A DNA stretch of 64,000 nt from Ehretia macrophylla (taxonomy: Eukaryota; Streptophyta; Magnoliopsida; Boraginales; Ehretiaceae). Where the stretch lies: assembly GCA_037974665.1 (NCBI GenBank), contig CM075783.1, forward strand, positions 16,586,762 through 16,650,761. Reading direction: 5' to 3'. Numbering within the stretch: position 1 is the stretch's first letter; each line of letters opens with the position of its first letter. The notes beneath the pieces are model-generated. The model saw nothing but the letters and a program-made list of their open reading frames with translations. It was not told where the DNA came from and did not search any database. The translations under genes were made by a program, and so were the position numbers. This document shows positions 23,045-34,465 of the stretch, in pieces.

Positions 23045-24640
23045 ACCTAGGGAAAAATGCAACATTAATCTTGATTGTTTTACCAAAAATTAATTTAGTC
23101 CCTATTATTTTAAAAAGATGCTAATTAGTCTCCAATGTTTGTAAAAAAAATAATACTAAAAGTCACCCTATTTTTATAACTCAATTATCACATCCTAGTT
23201 GGCATGTCTATTTGTTATGTTAACTAGATAAACTTATTTTATTTCTCTCCCTTCATTTAATAATTTTATATTATTTCTCTCTCTTCTATTATTAATTTTT
23301 CTCTATCCTCATTTTTTCTTTTTTGTCTCCCGTAATTAATATTTGCAATCTTTTCTTTCTTTCCTTTTTATTTAATTCTACTATACGTTATTTTATTCTA
23401 CCATTCACTACATATCTTTTAGTCTTTTCTTCTTCTTGACAAATTCATAGTTGTGAGATCCTCTTTTTTTTTTCTTTGCTACAATAAAAGTATAATGTAA
23501 CACAATTATAACTTTATAATACACATTGAATACATTTGATCACTTGTGGTGGATTCAATCTTCATCATAAAAAAAAAGAGAGAAATAAAATAAACCTTCA
23601 TAACGCACATAAGAAGTTATTGATTGGAGTATATCCTCTTCTCTTGTGTTTTCTGATCTAATGTTAAGTTGTTGGCTAAGTAATAATCTTTGATTGTCTG
23701 TATATTGTCTTTAAAAAACTCATATGATATAGCTATTTTCTTTACATGAAATATTAGATATGATTCTTAGATAATTGATGGTTATTCTTTATTGTCTTTC
23801 TTGTATCAACTTCCTAATAACGTTAATATTGCCCTCTAATTTTTTCACCATCAATGAATACTTTTATGTCATGTGTATGTGCCATGAATAATCCTTCTCA
23901 ATGCATTTGTCAAAGCTCTTGTGCTTATATTGATCACAAATAGTTCAATTATATTATAAAATATTCATAACATTCAAGTGCAAAATTAAGCAGTTTTAAT
24001 TATTTGGCAAAGACATAAACAAGTTGCATTCCTCTTTCATTCTCCTCACTTGCCTTGGTGCTCATTTGTGATCTTCAATTTTATTTTATTTTTTGAACAA
24101 TTTCTTCTATTTTCGACTATTATGAGTTCATCAAGAAGAAAGAGAAAAATCTGAAAAATAAAATATGCAATAAATAATAGAAAGAGAAAAATGAACGTCT
24201 AGTATGGTTAAACAAAAGAGAAAGAAAGAGAAGATTAGAAACCTTATTTAAGGGAAACAAAAAAGAAAAAATAAAGAGAGAAAAATTAATAAATGAATAG
24301 AGAATTGATATAACATTAATTGAGAAATTAATAATTTTATCTAATTAGTATGCCAACTAGGAAGTAGTAATAGGGTGATGAAAAGAAGATGACGTCTAAA
24401 ATTACTCTTGTAAAAAAATTCAAATTACTCCCCACCGTTAAAAATTAACAGAAAATTAATAAAATGTCTAAACTACCTTACTAAAATAAAAAATTTGCAA
24501 ACATACCCTTCTTCCTCTTCCAATCAAACCCCACCCTATCTCACCCCCAACTGTTAGCCACCATCCCCCCACCTTTACCGCCAGCTACCAGCCCCTTACC
24601 AACACAAATCCAGCCCCCATCCCCACACACCTTGTTAGAT
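23045..24640. mobile_element. nested MITEs: Mutator-like half-elements around an inner TIR element
   Basis: The left 23,045-23,150 segment (AGGGAAAAATGCAACATTAATC...CCAATGTTTGTAAAA) and the right 24,400-24,640 segment (ACTCCCCACCGTTAAAAATTAACAGAAAATT..., then CTTCTTCCTCTTCC) are diverged copies of the two consecutive parts of the Mutator-type MITE at 26,839. Between them lies an inverted-repeat insert. Its left arm CACCCTATTTTTATAAC...TCCTAGTTGGCATG pairs with right-arm CCTAGTTGGCATACTAATTAG read from the minus strand. Inferred history: one MITE jumped into another. Confidence 0.5.
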
Positions 24641-24740
24641 CATACATTGTTTAGATCACACAGAAGAATTGTTTATTTGTTCATTAGATCCTTCATAAAA
24701 GAAATGTAATCGTAGCATCCAAAAAAGAATATAAGTCTTA

Positions 24741-24944
24741 AATTTTCCATCTCCAACCCAAGTAGCATGGAGTCATCTATAATGGAGGAATTTAGTAAGA
24801 AAAGTTTGCATAATCTCAGGCTTGTTGTTTCAGGTTATCCAACAATGAGGAAAAATTTCAAGACTAGATAAAATTTCAAGATGATGAATCAAGGATCACA
24901 GAGTCATGAATGTTCGCATTATACTAAAAGTGGATAGCCAGTGA
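24741..24944 (+). repeat. interspersed repeat, second copy at 57,337-57,488
   Basis: TTTTCCATCTCCAACC, AGAAAAGTTT, AAAATTTCAAGATGATGAAT, CAAGGATCACA and AGTGGATAGCCA occur in the same order in both copies. Here the shared sequence stops exactly where the LTR-like segment at 24,943 begins. Confidence 0.65.
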
Positions 24945-25290
24945 TACGGGTAGGGCTTCACACTAGGGAGAAGTCAGCCCACGAGGCTGATGGCAGCCTT
25001 GTGGATAGTTTGCCCCAGACCTATGGGGGCTGCTGGGCGAACAACGCGTGCGAAACGTTATCTCTGGATAACGATAAACATAACGCAATGAGTCAAGATG
25101 AGGATGGACTCTTGGGGGCAATATCTCTTAGGAGTTTCTCTCCGTCTAGGAGTCCAATGATTTATGGGTATAAATACAGGGAGAACTCTACAGTAAAAGG
25201 TATATAACTAATACTAAAACTCTCATATCCCTACAACATTTAAGCTAATTCCTACGGATATCTGACTAGGTCGTCGGAGTGGAATAAAAA
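24943..25290 (+). mobile_element. LTR-like fragment or solo LTR, probably Ty3/gypsy
   Basis: A GC-richer island in AT-rich DNA. It begins TGATACGGGTAGGGC at the break in the flanking repeat, has GATAACGATAAACATAACGC, then GGGTATAAATACAGGGAGAAC (TATA box at about 25,165) and ends near CTGACTAGGTCGTCGGAGTGG, an arrangement familiar from the 3' part of plant gypsy LTRs. No internal domain is present. A fossil remnant. Confidence 0.45.
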
Positions 25291-25299
25291 GAATATTTT

Positions 25300-26330
25300 T
25301 TCGTTGATCTGAATTAATTAATTAACATTATGTGTCCACCAAGTGACCCTAATTAATAGATGAAAGCCAAGTGCAGAATGTCAGTGAGAATAACTTTACA
25401 TGCCCACCAAGTGATACAAACTCACTTTTCATCAATTGTCAATGAGAATCCTTACTTTTTGTGTTGACGAAGTGATACCAAGTCGAAATAAACTATCCTT
25501 ATTTATGCTTCATTATGCTTGTGGTGTAATCATTGAGTTTATATCTGGAATTATTGACTCGCTTTGAGTTAACTTATCACTAAAGCTATAAGAATGGGTA
25601 AGACACAAGGATTGAATCATAATAAAATGGAAACTATGAATACCAAGTGAGGCGTGAGATATTGTGAATTTGTTATGCTATGCTCGGTGATACATAACAT
25701 TAGCATATTTTATTTATTTATTGGGTTAATTTAATTTTAGTTTGTAAATGGTGACATTAGTTACCTTTTTAAGTCTTTTATTTATCATTTATTATTTAGA
25801 AAAAATGCTAAAAATACCAGCTTGTTTTTATCACATCCCAAGTAAATGTTTAGTTGATATGCTAAAATAAAAAATCTTTTTAAGACAAAATGGAGTTATT
25901 GATTTATAAGAGTCTGAACTATATATACTACAACTCTGTTTGGCCAAGTGTTTTGAACTTTAAAAGGTATGACCAAATGCCATCTGCACTCCAAGAGACT
26001 ATCTATTCTACTTTATATATCACAGGGAGTTCAAATGCATTGCTTTTCATTTTAGCTCCCAGGGCAGACAAACTAGGAACCATTCTAAGCTATCCAAGTT
26101 TCACGTGTTACATACCATTTAGTTCCTATGACAGACATACTAGGAACCAACCAAACGGTGAAAGATTATAAAGATGGCTTCTACGGATTTAAGAAATTAA
26201 ATCACTCCAATTGCCTTCTTAATGTGGTACTTTGCCCTACATACTATTTAGTTCTCACACCGTTTAGTGATTGGTTCTAAGTACTATTTTGTCACACCCT
26301 GATCCTAGAACTTTAGGCTTACAGACAAAA
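25300..26330. other. intergenic sequence, no gene seen
   Basis: No exon or RNA gene was recognised. Small inverted blocks (CATTTAGTTCCTATG / ACTAGGAACC) near 26,050-26,150 hint at another MITE, but its ends are not clear. Confidence 0.35.
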
Positions 26331-26460
26331 CTGTATGTTGTCGAAATAAGAAATAACTACTTCGGCATCTTGTCACTGACCCAAAATGATTAACCCAAAT
26401 TATTTATACCCACAACACCTATTTATAAACCAATCATATACACAATCTCCTACTGATGTT
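26330..26460. repeat. repeat family member, LTR-like, pair with 22,596-22,725
   Basis: See 22,540. Blocks GTCGAAATAAGAAATAACTA, CAAAATGATTAACCCAAATT, CACAACACCTATTTATAAACC and CAATCTCCTACTGATGT are conserved in order. Confidence 0.4.
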
Positions 26461-26463
26461 GGT

Positions 26464-26530
26464 TACCCTAATTAATTGTGTGAACTGAGTCGTGCTTTGG
26501 TGGGACTTGGTTGGACTAATTGGCTGAAAA
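26464..26530 (+). repeat. short repeat, second copy at 28,286-28,355
   Basis: CTAATTAATTGTGTGAACTGAGTC...TTGGTTGGACTAATTGGCTGA recurs as CTAATTAATTGTGTGAACCAAGTC...TTGGTTGGAATAATTGGCTGA about 1.8 kb downstream, on either side of the Mutator-type MITE. Confidence 0.7.
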
Positions 26531-27104
26531 GGCAAAAAAAAAAAAAAATAGAGTACTTGTTTTGGTATATTCTTTTCTTCTATTTTTCTGATACTCACAT
26601 TGGTTTGGGACAAATTAGTGTGCATATTATTTTGCCAAAACTTCCAAATCTTTCTTAAAAGAAAACAGGATGTTGATTCATTTTCATAACTCAGTGTCCT
26701 GGAGATAACTTGAAAATATGATTTTTATTTAGCCTTATGCCTAAAATGAAGTTTACAATTTATGAAAGGTTTCATTTTTTTCCTTTTTGGCTAATCCAAT
26801 TTCATGTGTTTTTGAAACTATATAAGTTATTCCTGAAAGGGTAAAATGCAGCAGTAGTCTCCATTGTTTACTAAAAAGTCAATTTAATCCCCATTGTTTC
26901 AAAATGCTCAAAAAGGTCCCCAATGTTTGTAAACATGCTCATTGTGGTCCCTACCGTTAAAATTTTAACAGAAAATTTATAAAATAACTAAACTACCCTT
27001 ACTTAAAAATAAAATACCCAAAATATCCCTATCTTCTTCTTCCTCTTCCAAACCCTCAACCCACCACCACCAAGCACCACCACCACCCACCACCCACCAC
27101 CCAC

Positions 27105-27362
27105 TCCCTGCACGCGACACAGCCCCACCCCCCCCCTGCGCGCGACAGCGCCCCCCCACCCCCCCGCGCTCGACAGCGCCGGCCCCCCCCTCCTGCGCGC
27201 GACAGCGCCCCCCCCCACCCCCCCTGCGCGCGACAGCGCCCCCCCACCCCCCTGCGCGAGCAGCGCCACCCACCCCCCCCTGCGCGCGACAGCGCCCCCC
27301 CCACCCCCCTGCGCGAACAGCGCCACCCACCCCCCTCCCTGCTGCGCGAACAGCCCCACCCC
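27105..27362. repeat. GC-rich minisatellite inside the Mutator-type MITE
   Basis: About eight units of CCCCCTGCGCGCGACAGCGCC or CTGCGCGAACAGCGCCACC type, spaced about 25-35 bases, with C runs between. This is one of the most GC- and CpG-rich spots in the window. Glycine-rich frames on the minus strand (26,977-27,359) are artefacts of this array. Confidence 0.9.
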
Positions 27363-27364
27363 CC

Positions 27365-27610
27365 TCCTTGTGTATTAGTGTGTGTTTTGGTGTTAGTGTG
27401 TGTTTATGGGTGTGTATTTTTTGGTGTTAGTGTGTGTTTTTTGGTGTTTGTGTGTGTTTGTGGGTGTGTTAATGTGTGTGTATTAGTGTATTTTTTGGTG
27501 TTTCTGTGAGTGTGTGTGTTTGTGGGTGTGTTAGTATGTGTTTTTTGGTGAGTGCGTGTGTTTGTAGGTGTGTTAGTGTGTGTTTTTTGGTATTTTTGTG
27601 TGAGATTTTG
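27365..27610. repeat. TG-rich degenerate array (GTGTGTTTTTGGTGTTAGT)
   Basis: Imperfect units of GTGTGTTTTTTGGTGTTAGTGTGTG and TTTGTGGGTGTGTTAG fill the right interior of the MITE. No coding value. Confidence 0.8.
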
Positions 27611-28727
27611 TGTTTTTTGTGATTTTTCAAATTTACCCTTGAAATACTATTCACATCTGTTAAAACTAACCAAAATTTTAACGGTAGGGACCACAATGTG
27701 CATGTTTACAAACATTGCGAACCTATTTGAGCATTTTGAAACAATGGGGATTAAATTGACTTTTGAGTAAACAATGGGGACTACTGCTGCATTTTACCCT
27801 TCCTGAAACAGTTCTTTAAATCCCTTTTTACCAACTGTTTTAAATACAAGCTTATCTGTGTAAAATTATATTTTTGAGATATGAGTTAGTCATAAATTAG
27901 ATATTGAATTTGATCTTAGAAAGACACATAATTAATGAGATGTACTCATTCTCTTTGTAAATATAACTGGAGTTTATAGTTAGTCCATTTGAGCCAATGA
28001 CCTTTATTTGTAGTTCTTCAGTCACGATGGACGCATGAGGAGTTCATGGAATATTTGAAGAAGAGAACCTACGTGATTATATTTATTTTATAAGCTTAGG
28101 CATATGAAGATTTCTACTGATCTGTAACCAATCTATGGTGATGTCATGGAAACAATATGATACTGATTGAGTTTTGACTTGAGAATGTGAAATTTCCAAA
28201 TAACTATAGTTGAGATTAATCAAGTTTTATGGACGAAATTTTTTCCAAAGAGAAAAGGTGTAATGCCTCTAATTTTTTTAATCTATTAATTACACTAATT
28301 AATTGTGTGAACCAAGTCATGCTTTGATGCGATTTGGTTGGAATAATTGGCTGAGGACTAATTTTCTTAGGAAAGACCAAAAAACTTATTTTCTTAGGAA
28401 AGATCAAAAAATGCTAAATATAGTTTGTTATAATAGTACCTTTTTAATAGAAAAATAAGACTCATACCCGAGACTATTTAATATTAAATCTACGAGTAAG
28501 GAAAAAGTTATTAAAATTTTAGCCGCCCCACGTGAGAATGAGGGGAGAATTCCTACTGAAATCCATAGGCACATCCTTTAGCTTTAAATCTTTGATGATT
28601 AGCTCTGTATCACTCTTATGTGGGTTCTAGAAGATTCGTGAGAAAGCTTAAAATCATAAAAATCATGAAGTGCATACTTAATTCATCAAAGATTGGGGCG
28701 ATTGGAGGCCCCGCCAGGACCCCAAAG

Positions 28728-28728
<1 letters not shown>

Positions 28729-28778
<50 letters not shown>
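28729..28778. repeat. (TA)n microsatellite
   Basis: About 22 uninterrupted TA dinucleotides ending in ACACAC. Likely length-polymorphic. Confidence 0.95.
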
Positions 28779-28783
<5 letters not shown>

Positions 28784-29284
28784 TCTGTATTATTTTCTTT
28801 TAAAAAAAAAAGCCTCCTCCCCCTAATTAATTGAGTTGCTTTGCCTTCTTCATTTGAGTTAAAGAATATATTTTTTACAATATTTCAAACTTTTTCTCAC
28901 CCATTGAAACGATAACAAAATGTTTTTTAAAAATGTCAAAAAAATATTTAAAAATATTCAGTCTATGAGTACGGAAAAGTTTTTGCTTTGTCAAGCATAT
29001 ATGTTTTTGTTTTTAATTCTTTATGCTTAAATTGATGCAATTATTTTAATTGATTGAACTAATACTTGGAAGGGGCAACGTACATCCCAAAAGTATATAT
29101 AGATTTACATTTCGAGGTAACTTTGCATATCACGTTGCCCAATTGCATTCGTAAGTCTTGCAATGTAAGAAAATTCCTGTTTGGATGCAATCACAGGTGT
29201 TGCATAACAAATCCCGTGAAGACTCACTTAGGAAAAGAAGGTGAGCTTCATATTTTACTATAGTAGGATAAAGAGAACATTCGA

Positions 29285-29480
29285 TGTTTTTATTTTTATT
29301 TTTTGGTCGAATGAGAATTTATTAATAAGTAGAGAAAAACAAATTAGTCTATTCCATCATCAAGCATATCACAGGCCAAAATCCTAGCAAGATTAGGTGG
29401 AATATTTGGAGTCCCATCAAAAAGGCAGAGAGGAGGTGTTGCTACAAACTATGAAAGCAAGGCCTAAATCGAAGACGATG
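29285..29480 (-). mobile_element. retroposed 3' end (LINE-like) with A tail
   Basis: On the minus strand a short coding-like end (NLARILACDMLDDGID-stop) is followed about 60 bases later by TCGACCAAAAAATAAAAATAAAAA, a degenerate A tail. This looks like the 3' end of a LINE or another retroposed transcript. The family was not identified. Confidence 0.35.
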
Positions 29481-30390
29481 ACAACTGGACCAAGGAGGCT
29501 TAGGCAGGAGCTCTTATGAAAAGCATAGCAACAAGAACGTAGCAAGAAACAAATAAGTACACCTGAAAGATTGTGGCTTGTATGAACCCTTTCTAGTGAT
29601 ACTTTGTATCTTCACGGCGCCTTAAAAGTTATCCTCTGAAGTCAGAAGCTATTGAGTGAATGGGCAACAGAAAGAAAGAAAAACAGGGAATAGTCTCGGC
29701 TAACCAAATCCTGTGTTGTCCCTGACCCTTCATGTATCTATAACAACGCGTTAGTGTTAAGTTTATAATAACTTGAGTTCACTACTACTATCAACACGGA
29801 CTTCAGCATTTAGTCTTGATTAGGCGCAATGTGTTAGATAACCAATAGTCGGGACAAAGTCATTACAGTATCACAATTGAGGAGAGTTGCATCTTGCATA
29901 ACGTAGCACAGTATAACAACTATATTGTTAAGTCATGAAGATATAATCAGTGAGGCAACTCTAACAATGAAGAGAAAAGGGTATAGAACTTAAACATCAT
30001 AAACCTTGTTCAACTGTGTTAGGCAAATGACTGGCCTGACCTCAATATTTTGCTCATGATTATCATATCATTAATATATTTCCGGACTCAATAGATTTTG
30101 ACTTAGTTTATTTGCCAAAGATCAAGAATTATAATAAGAACTATCTGTTTATGGATAAAAAAAGGATGTGAATGAACAAATTACTTAGTTATTCTCAATA
30201 TTGTTTCTCAAGGATGATGTCAGATCAAACATCTGCATACATCATAACATTTAGCAATATTTCAAAATCATACATCTCAACTGGTGATCCTTTGAAAAGA
30301 AAGAACAATGCTACAAGTTTAATGAATTTCATGATTCTCATACCATTCATTCTACATTTGAGATTCATTGACTTCTATCCAAAAGGATTT
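29480..30390. other. intergenic / 3' flank of the DC1 gene, no gene seen
   Basis: Nothing recognised. The last few hundred bases before 30,392 probably include the 3' UTR of the minus-strand DC1 gene. Confidence 0.4.
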
Positions 30391-30391
30391 C

Positions 30392-33300
30392 TTATCTATG
30401 CTCTTCAAGATTGGACTCCTCACCACTAGACTCTTCAATCTCGCAATGCTCTTGTGGAATGGATTCCTCATCACTAGACTCTTCAACCTCGCTATGCTCT
30501 TCAGGACTAGATTTCCCACTACTCGAATCGACAATCTTCCGAACACATGGCTCACAGAGGTTAAAATAGCAAGTTTCACATTCAAAGCCGATGCGTCCTT
30601 TCAAATTATCACCACATTTGTTACAAGAGAATTTATATTTAAGTTCCCTCACAAAGGTGAGAGGATGTGGGTGATACTCAATTTGAAGTTTACCCCCAAA
30701 CTTCATTTTACGATAACGGCCAAGTCTAGGAATGCATCTAAGATGAAAGGAATTGTCGCATTCACGACAATGATATAGCCAGTACTTGGGATGGGCTTCT
30801 TCTTCACAAATGTCACAAATAAATTCATCAGGATGATAATAGAAGGGTGGAAAGCTCAGTGTGAGAGGGTGTTTATCCCATCTATGTCTGACAGTCTGAG
30901 GGCATGTTGCGCAACCCATACCCAGATTGTACTGATTGCAAGTCTTGCAACTAAAGAAGACGTCCCAATGGTTGGAATTACAGGCGTTGCAATAGTTTAC
31001 GGAAAAGTCACCTCGAACAAGGAAGTGGTGGTGAGCTTCATGCTTCATTGCAGGAGGAAAAAGAGCACAATTGATGTCAAGCGATAAGTCACACTCCTTG
31101 CACTCATACAAGAATCCGTTACACACCCTGCGACAGCAACTACATTTAAAATAACCAAAAAACTCCTGGCGGAAATGATTGAGGGAGAGTTGATGCTGGG
31201 GATGATAGGAAGATGAGAGGTTATTTGGTAGCTGATCAGCGCAATGCAAATGGATGAAGTAGCTGCACTGAGCACAACCATAACATGAACCTGAAATGGG
31301 TTCAATGCAAGCACTGCACACTGTTTCCTGATCATCGTCATCCATTTCACTGTAGTCATCTTGAATATTGGTGAGAATCAAAGGGTGGTCATGATGACTG
31401 AAGTGATTAATAATTTCTTTTGGTTGTTCAATCAGTACTGGGAGACCTTTTTCCTCCAAGAAATGTCGAATTAGTTGTGCAGATAAGACCTCTGCGGGCA
31501 AGCTGATCCAATTTGGTGGGATCTCGCCAGCACTAGAAAAAAAAAAATGTTCTGCCACTATTTCAGATAGAACATGGGCAAAATGAGGAAAACGACAAAA
31601 AGCAGGAAAGAAAAAACTAAAAAGTAAAAACATTTGAGTTTAATAAGTCGTGTATTATAAGGTTGATACGAACTCTGTGCTGTGTGCAGCATTTAACTAC
31701 TATCTGTCACGTCACTAATTTTAAAGCAATCTTTGCAATTAATCTGAATACTTAATTATTCTTAAACCACTGTTAGTAATTAATGGGCTAAGCATAATTC
31801 AACTTTTAATTTGAAAAGGAGAAGATAAAAAAAACCTCACAAATCACAATCGTGTATAGCACTATATAAGCACTCAAGTGAAGAAAGCAGGTTATGCATT
31901 TTCGTTGAGATGCTGGACGGATTTTGGTGGAAACCTTTCAAAAACTTTAAAATGGTTTAACTAAACCAATTTTGGGCATCGAAATTAAACAATTAAATAA
32001 ACATTTTTCAATCCAAAACAATTTAAAAAAATGACAAAGCAAAAGAGAATTAAGAGAGAGTACTGACGAGTTAGCTTCGGCTGCTTCATCCTCTTCGGAA
32101 TAGGATGTGATGCACTTGATATGGACAAAATATCTGCAAGGACCACAATAAACAACCCAATAATTTGGGTATAGTTTTTTCCTACAAATATCACACTTTA
32201 GTTCATAACGTCGGTATTGTTCTGGAAAACAATAAGCTACGTCGAGAGGATGAGGGTGGCACTTGTGCGACAAGTTGCTTGGCATTGATCCACAACTCTT
32301 GTGGATCCAAAACGAGCATACAGTGCAATCATATGACTCATCTTTCTCTTCTGTGCCACAAGCATCACATCTAAACAAGACACTTCTTAATTGGAGTTTT
32401 AGGGGGTGCTTATGGCTTGGATGTTCAAGTATTGTGCCATCTAATTGAGCACATAAAACATCCAAATAAAACTCACACTTGAAACAGTAATAGGCGAAAC
32501 CACTCCCGCAGGATCTGTCACAGTTATTACATGTTAACCCAGAAGGCGACTTGGCTAAGAGTCTAAGTGGATGATGACAAGCTGTATGCGTTGGATGCAT
32601 AAACTCTGATGGTAGTTGTGCGCAGGATTTGTGGACGAAGACTTCACAAATGCTGCAAAAATATGTTGACGACCCTGAGACTATTAATTGTTCACAAACA
32701 CAGCAACACACAACTTTCTCGCTGCTCATATCTTCTTGTTGCAATTCCTTGAGGATAAGTGGATGCTTCCCATCGATAGTGTGTTTAAATATCTCTAATT
32801 TAGCACAAAAAACATCCACATCAAACTCACACTTGAAACAGTTATAGGTGAAACCACTCAAGGATCTATCACAGATATCACATTCTCCCACATAAGCCAG
32901 CTTGACCAAGAGTACAAGTGGATGTTCAGAATGCATTGGATGCGTAAACTCCAATGGTAGCTCTGCGCAGGATTTGTGAAGGAAGACTTCACATTCGCTG
33001 CACCAATACGTTGACCCCGACACTGGCTGTTGACAACCGTAACAAACAACGTCGGCACTGCTTCCTGCTTTCAATTCCTTGAGGATAAGTGGATGCTTCC
33101 CATCCATAGTGTGTTTAAGCATCTCTAATTTAGCACATAAAACATCCACATCAAAATAACATTCGGAACAATGATAGGTGAAACCACTCCAACCTCTTCT
33201 ACAGATATTACATATGCAGCTTTCTGTCCAGTAAGTCGGCTTGCTAAGGAGTTTGAGTGGATGTTCAGAATGCATTGGATGCGTAAACTCTAATGGCAAA

Positions 33301-33473
33301 TCTGCACAAGATTTGTGAAGGAAGACTTCACATACGCTACAACAATATGTTGACCCTGAGACTGGTTTTTCACAACCGTAACAAATAACTTCCTTGTTGT
33401 CTTCTTTTTTCAATTCCTTGAGGATAAGTGGATGCTCCTCATGGCTAAAATGATTGATGATCTCCATCTCCAT
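30392..33473 (-). CDS. cysteine/histidine-rich DC1-domain protein, probably two exons
   Basis: Two long minus-strand frames, 33,473-31,947 and 31,633-30,392, are packed with DC1 (C1-like zinc finger) units of the form HPL..C..C......Y.C..C.F.LH..CA. Proposed exon 1 is 33473-32064 (470 codons, ending AEANSS before a GTACTC donor). Proposed exon 2 is 31522-30392 (376 residues, starting IPPNWISLP after a CGAG acceptor that lies 10 bases past a polypyrimidine-TAG). Phases agree, giving about 846 residues. Exon 1 holds a repeat of about 95 residues in two to three copies (KHPLILKEL ... SGSTY.CS.CEVFLHKSCA.LP.EF.HPMHSEHPL). Exon 2 opens with EIINHFSHHDHPLIL, like the N-terminus MEMEIINHFSHEEHPL, and ends in an acidic Glu/Ser tail with EEH-EESS repeats. 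DC1 proteins bind zinc and some have roles in defence, hormone and stress responses. The partner here is unknown. Alternative: two tandem genes split at about 31.8 kb. Confidence 0.78.
31860..31872 (-). promoter_or_regulatory. TATA-like site between the two DC1 frames
   Basis: On the minus strand GTGCTTATATAGTGC lies in the segment between the two DC1 reading frames. If the frames are separate genes this could be the promoter of the downstream one. If they are exons it is just intron sequence. Confidence 0.25.
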
Positions 33474-33611
33474 CTCTCTCCTTCTTTTTTACTCTTTTCC
33501 TATCTCAGAATTCAAATGCTATGAATACAAATTTTTTTCTGCGACTAATAAATAGGTACAAGTCAACTACAATTCTACCGTGGTAGGTCAGCCCATGACT
33601 TGTCGTCTTGT

Positions 33612-33628
33612 ATTCATATATAACAACA
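33612..33628 (-). promoter_or_regulatory. TATA box of the DC1 gene
   Basis: TTATATATGAAT on the minus strand lies about 145 bases upstream of the DC1 ATG at 33,473, in front of a leader rich in AG. Reasonable core promoter position. Confidence 0.5.
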
Positions 33629-33696
33629 AATACTTGTATTAGATTATTAAGTATTGACTCAATATACCCAAAATAATAAACATAGCATTATTGTGT

Positions 33697-34465
33697 ATTA
33701 TAAATGCAATATAATAACAACCATCTCCCTTTCTCTCTCCCTCTCCAAACAACCTGTCTCTTGTCTCTTTATGCGAATGCTGATAGTTGATACGTAATTA
33801 ACACTGTTTTTCTTTTCTTTTTTTTAAATTTATACAAAGAAAGCTTAAACCGTACAACACATATCAAATATTATTCATGAGAATTAATCTTACAACTTAT
33901 CGCAGTTACAGTAATAACATACCACTAGACCTATGCCCGGTGGTTTACCTCTACTTTTCTTTATTCGGCTAGTTTTATAAATACAATGGGAGACAGTGAA
34001 GGTTAACAAAGATACAATCTTTTCGCCTGCCTCGTGTCTTGACAAAGTAATGCCGAGACCAAACCTTTTCTACAATTTAACCTCTAAAGTTTTTGGTTGC
34101 TAATAGTAATAATGAAATTTTCCTATGTATGAATGCGTGCTTTGGGCAAACATTTCCTATAAATTGTTGTTGTATGTAATTATTTTATAATAGCCATCTA
34201 AGTTATGTTCAGTTGGGTTAAAACATACAATTTACAATCATATGTAATTAAAAATGTTCTAAAAATATACATATTTCCGAAAAAGTGTTGGTTGTTGTTG
34301 TGACAAGTGTCAAGATAAGATAAAAAAACTCATGAATGGGTGCGATGGGTTCTTTTGTGAGATTAACAAAGACGCCATTTCTTTCCACATATTAAAACAT
34401 TGACTTGTAATGTAATAATTTTGTCACTTATTCACCAACAGACTAACATTTGAATCTTAAGGAGT
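33697..34465. repeat. DC1 upstream region, copy 1 of a segmental duplication
   Basis: Matches 35,843-36,558 in the same order and orientation. Shared blocks include TATAAATGCAATATAATAAC, CAACCTGTCTCTTGTCTCTTT, CAAAGTAATGCCGAGACCAAACC, TTTTTGGTTGCTAATA, AATGAAATTTTCCTATG, GTGCTTTGGG and AACTCATGAATG. Indels and substitutions indicate an old duplication. Copy 1 begins about 220 bases upstream of the DC1 start codon. Confidence 0.85.

Larger units (their letters stand above)
26839..27799. mobile_element. Mutator-type MITE, complete, 9-bp target duplication
   Basis: Termini GGGTAAAATGCAGCAGTAGT and ACTACTGCTGCATTTTACCC are inverted repeats that extend about 130 bases (to CCCTACCGTTAAAATTTTAAC and its complement). 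The element is bracketed by identical 9-bp sequences TTCCTGAAA at 26,830-26,838 and 27,800-27,808, the size expected for Mutator superfamily insertions. The interior has no transposase. It holds a GC-rich minisatellite and a TG-rich array. Close TIR similarity suggests a fairly recent insertion. Confidence 0.9.

Noticed and set aside
26977-27359. Three overlapping glycine-rich frames of 82-118 codons on the minus strand
   Set aside because: They are translations of a GC-rich minisatellite inside a Mutator-type MITE in three frames. No frame is preferred and no domain is present.
28620-28826. Frame with a run of alternating Ile-Tyr
   Set aside because: Translation of a (TA)n microsatellite.
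30368-32847. Plus-strand frames of 61-136 codons
   Set aside because: Antisense shadows of the DC1 coding exons.
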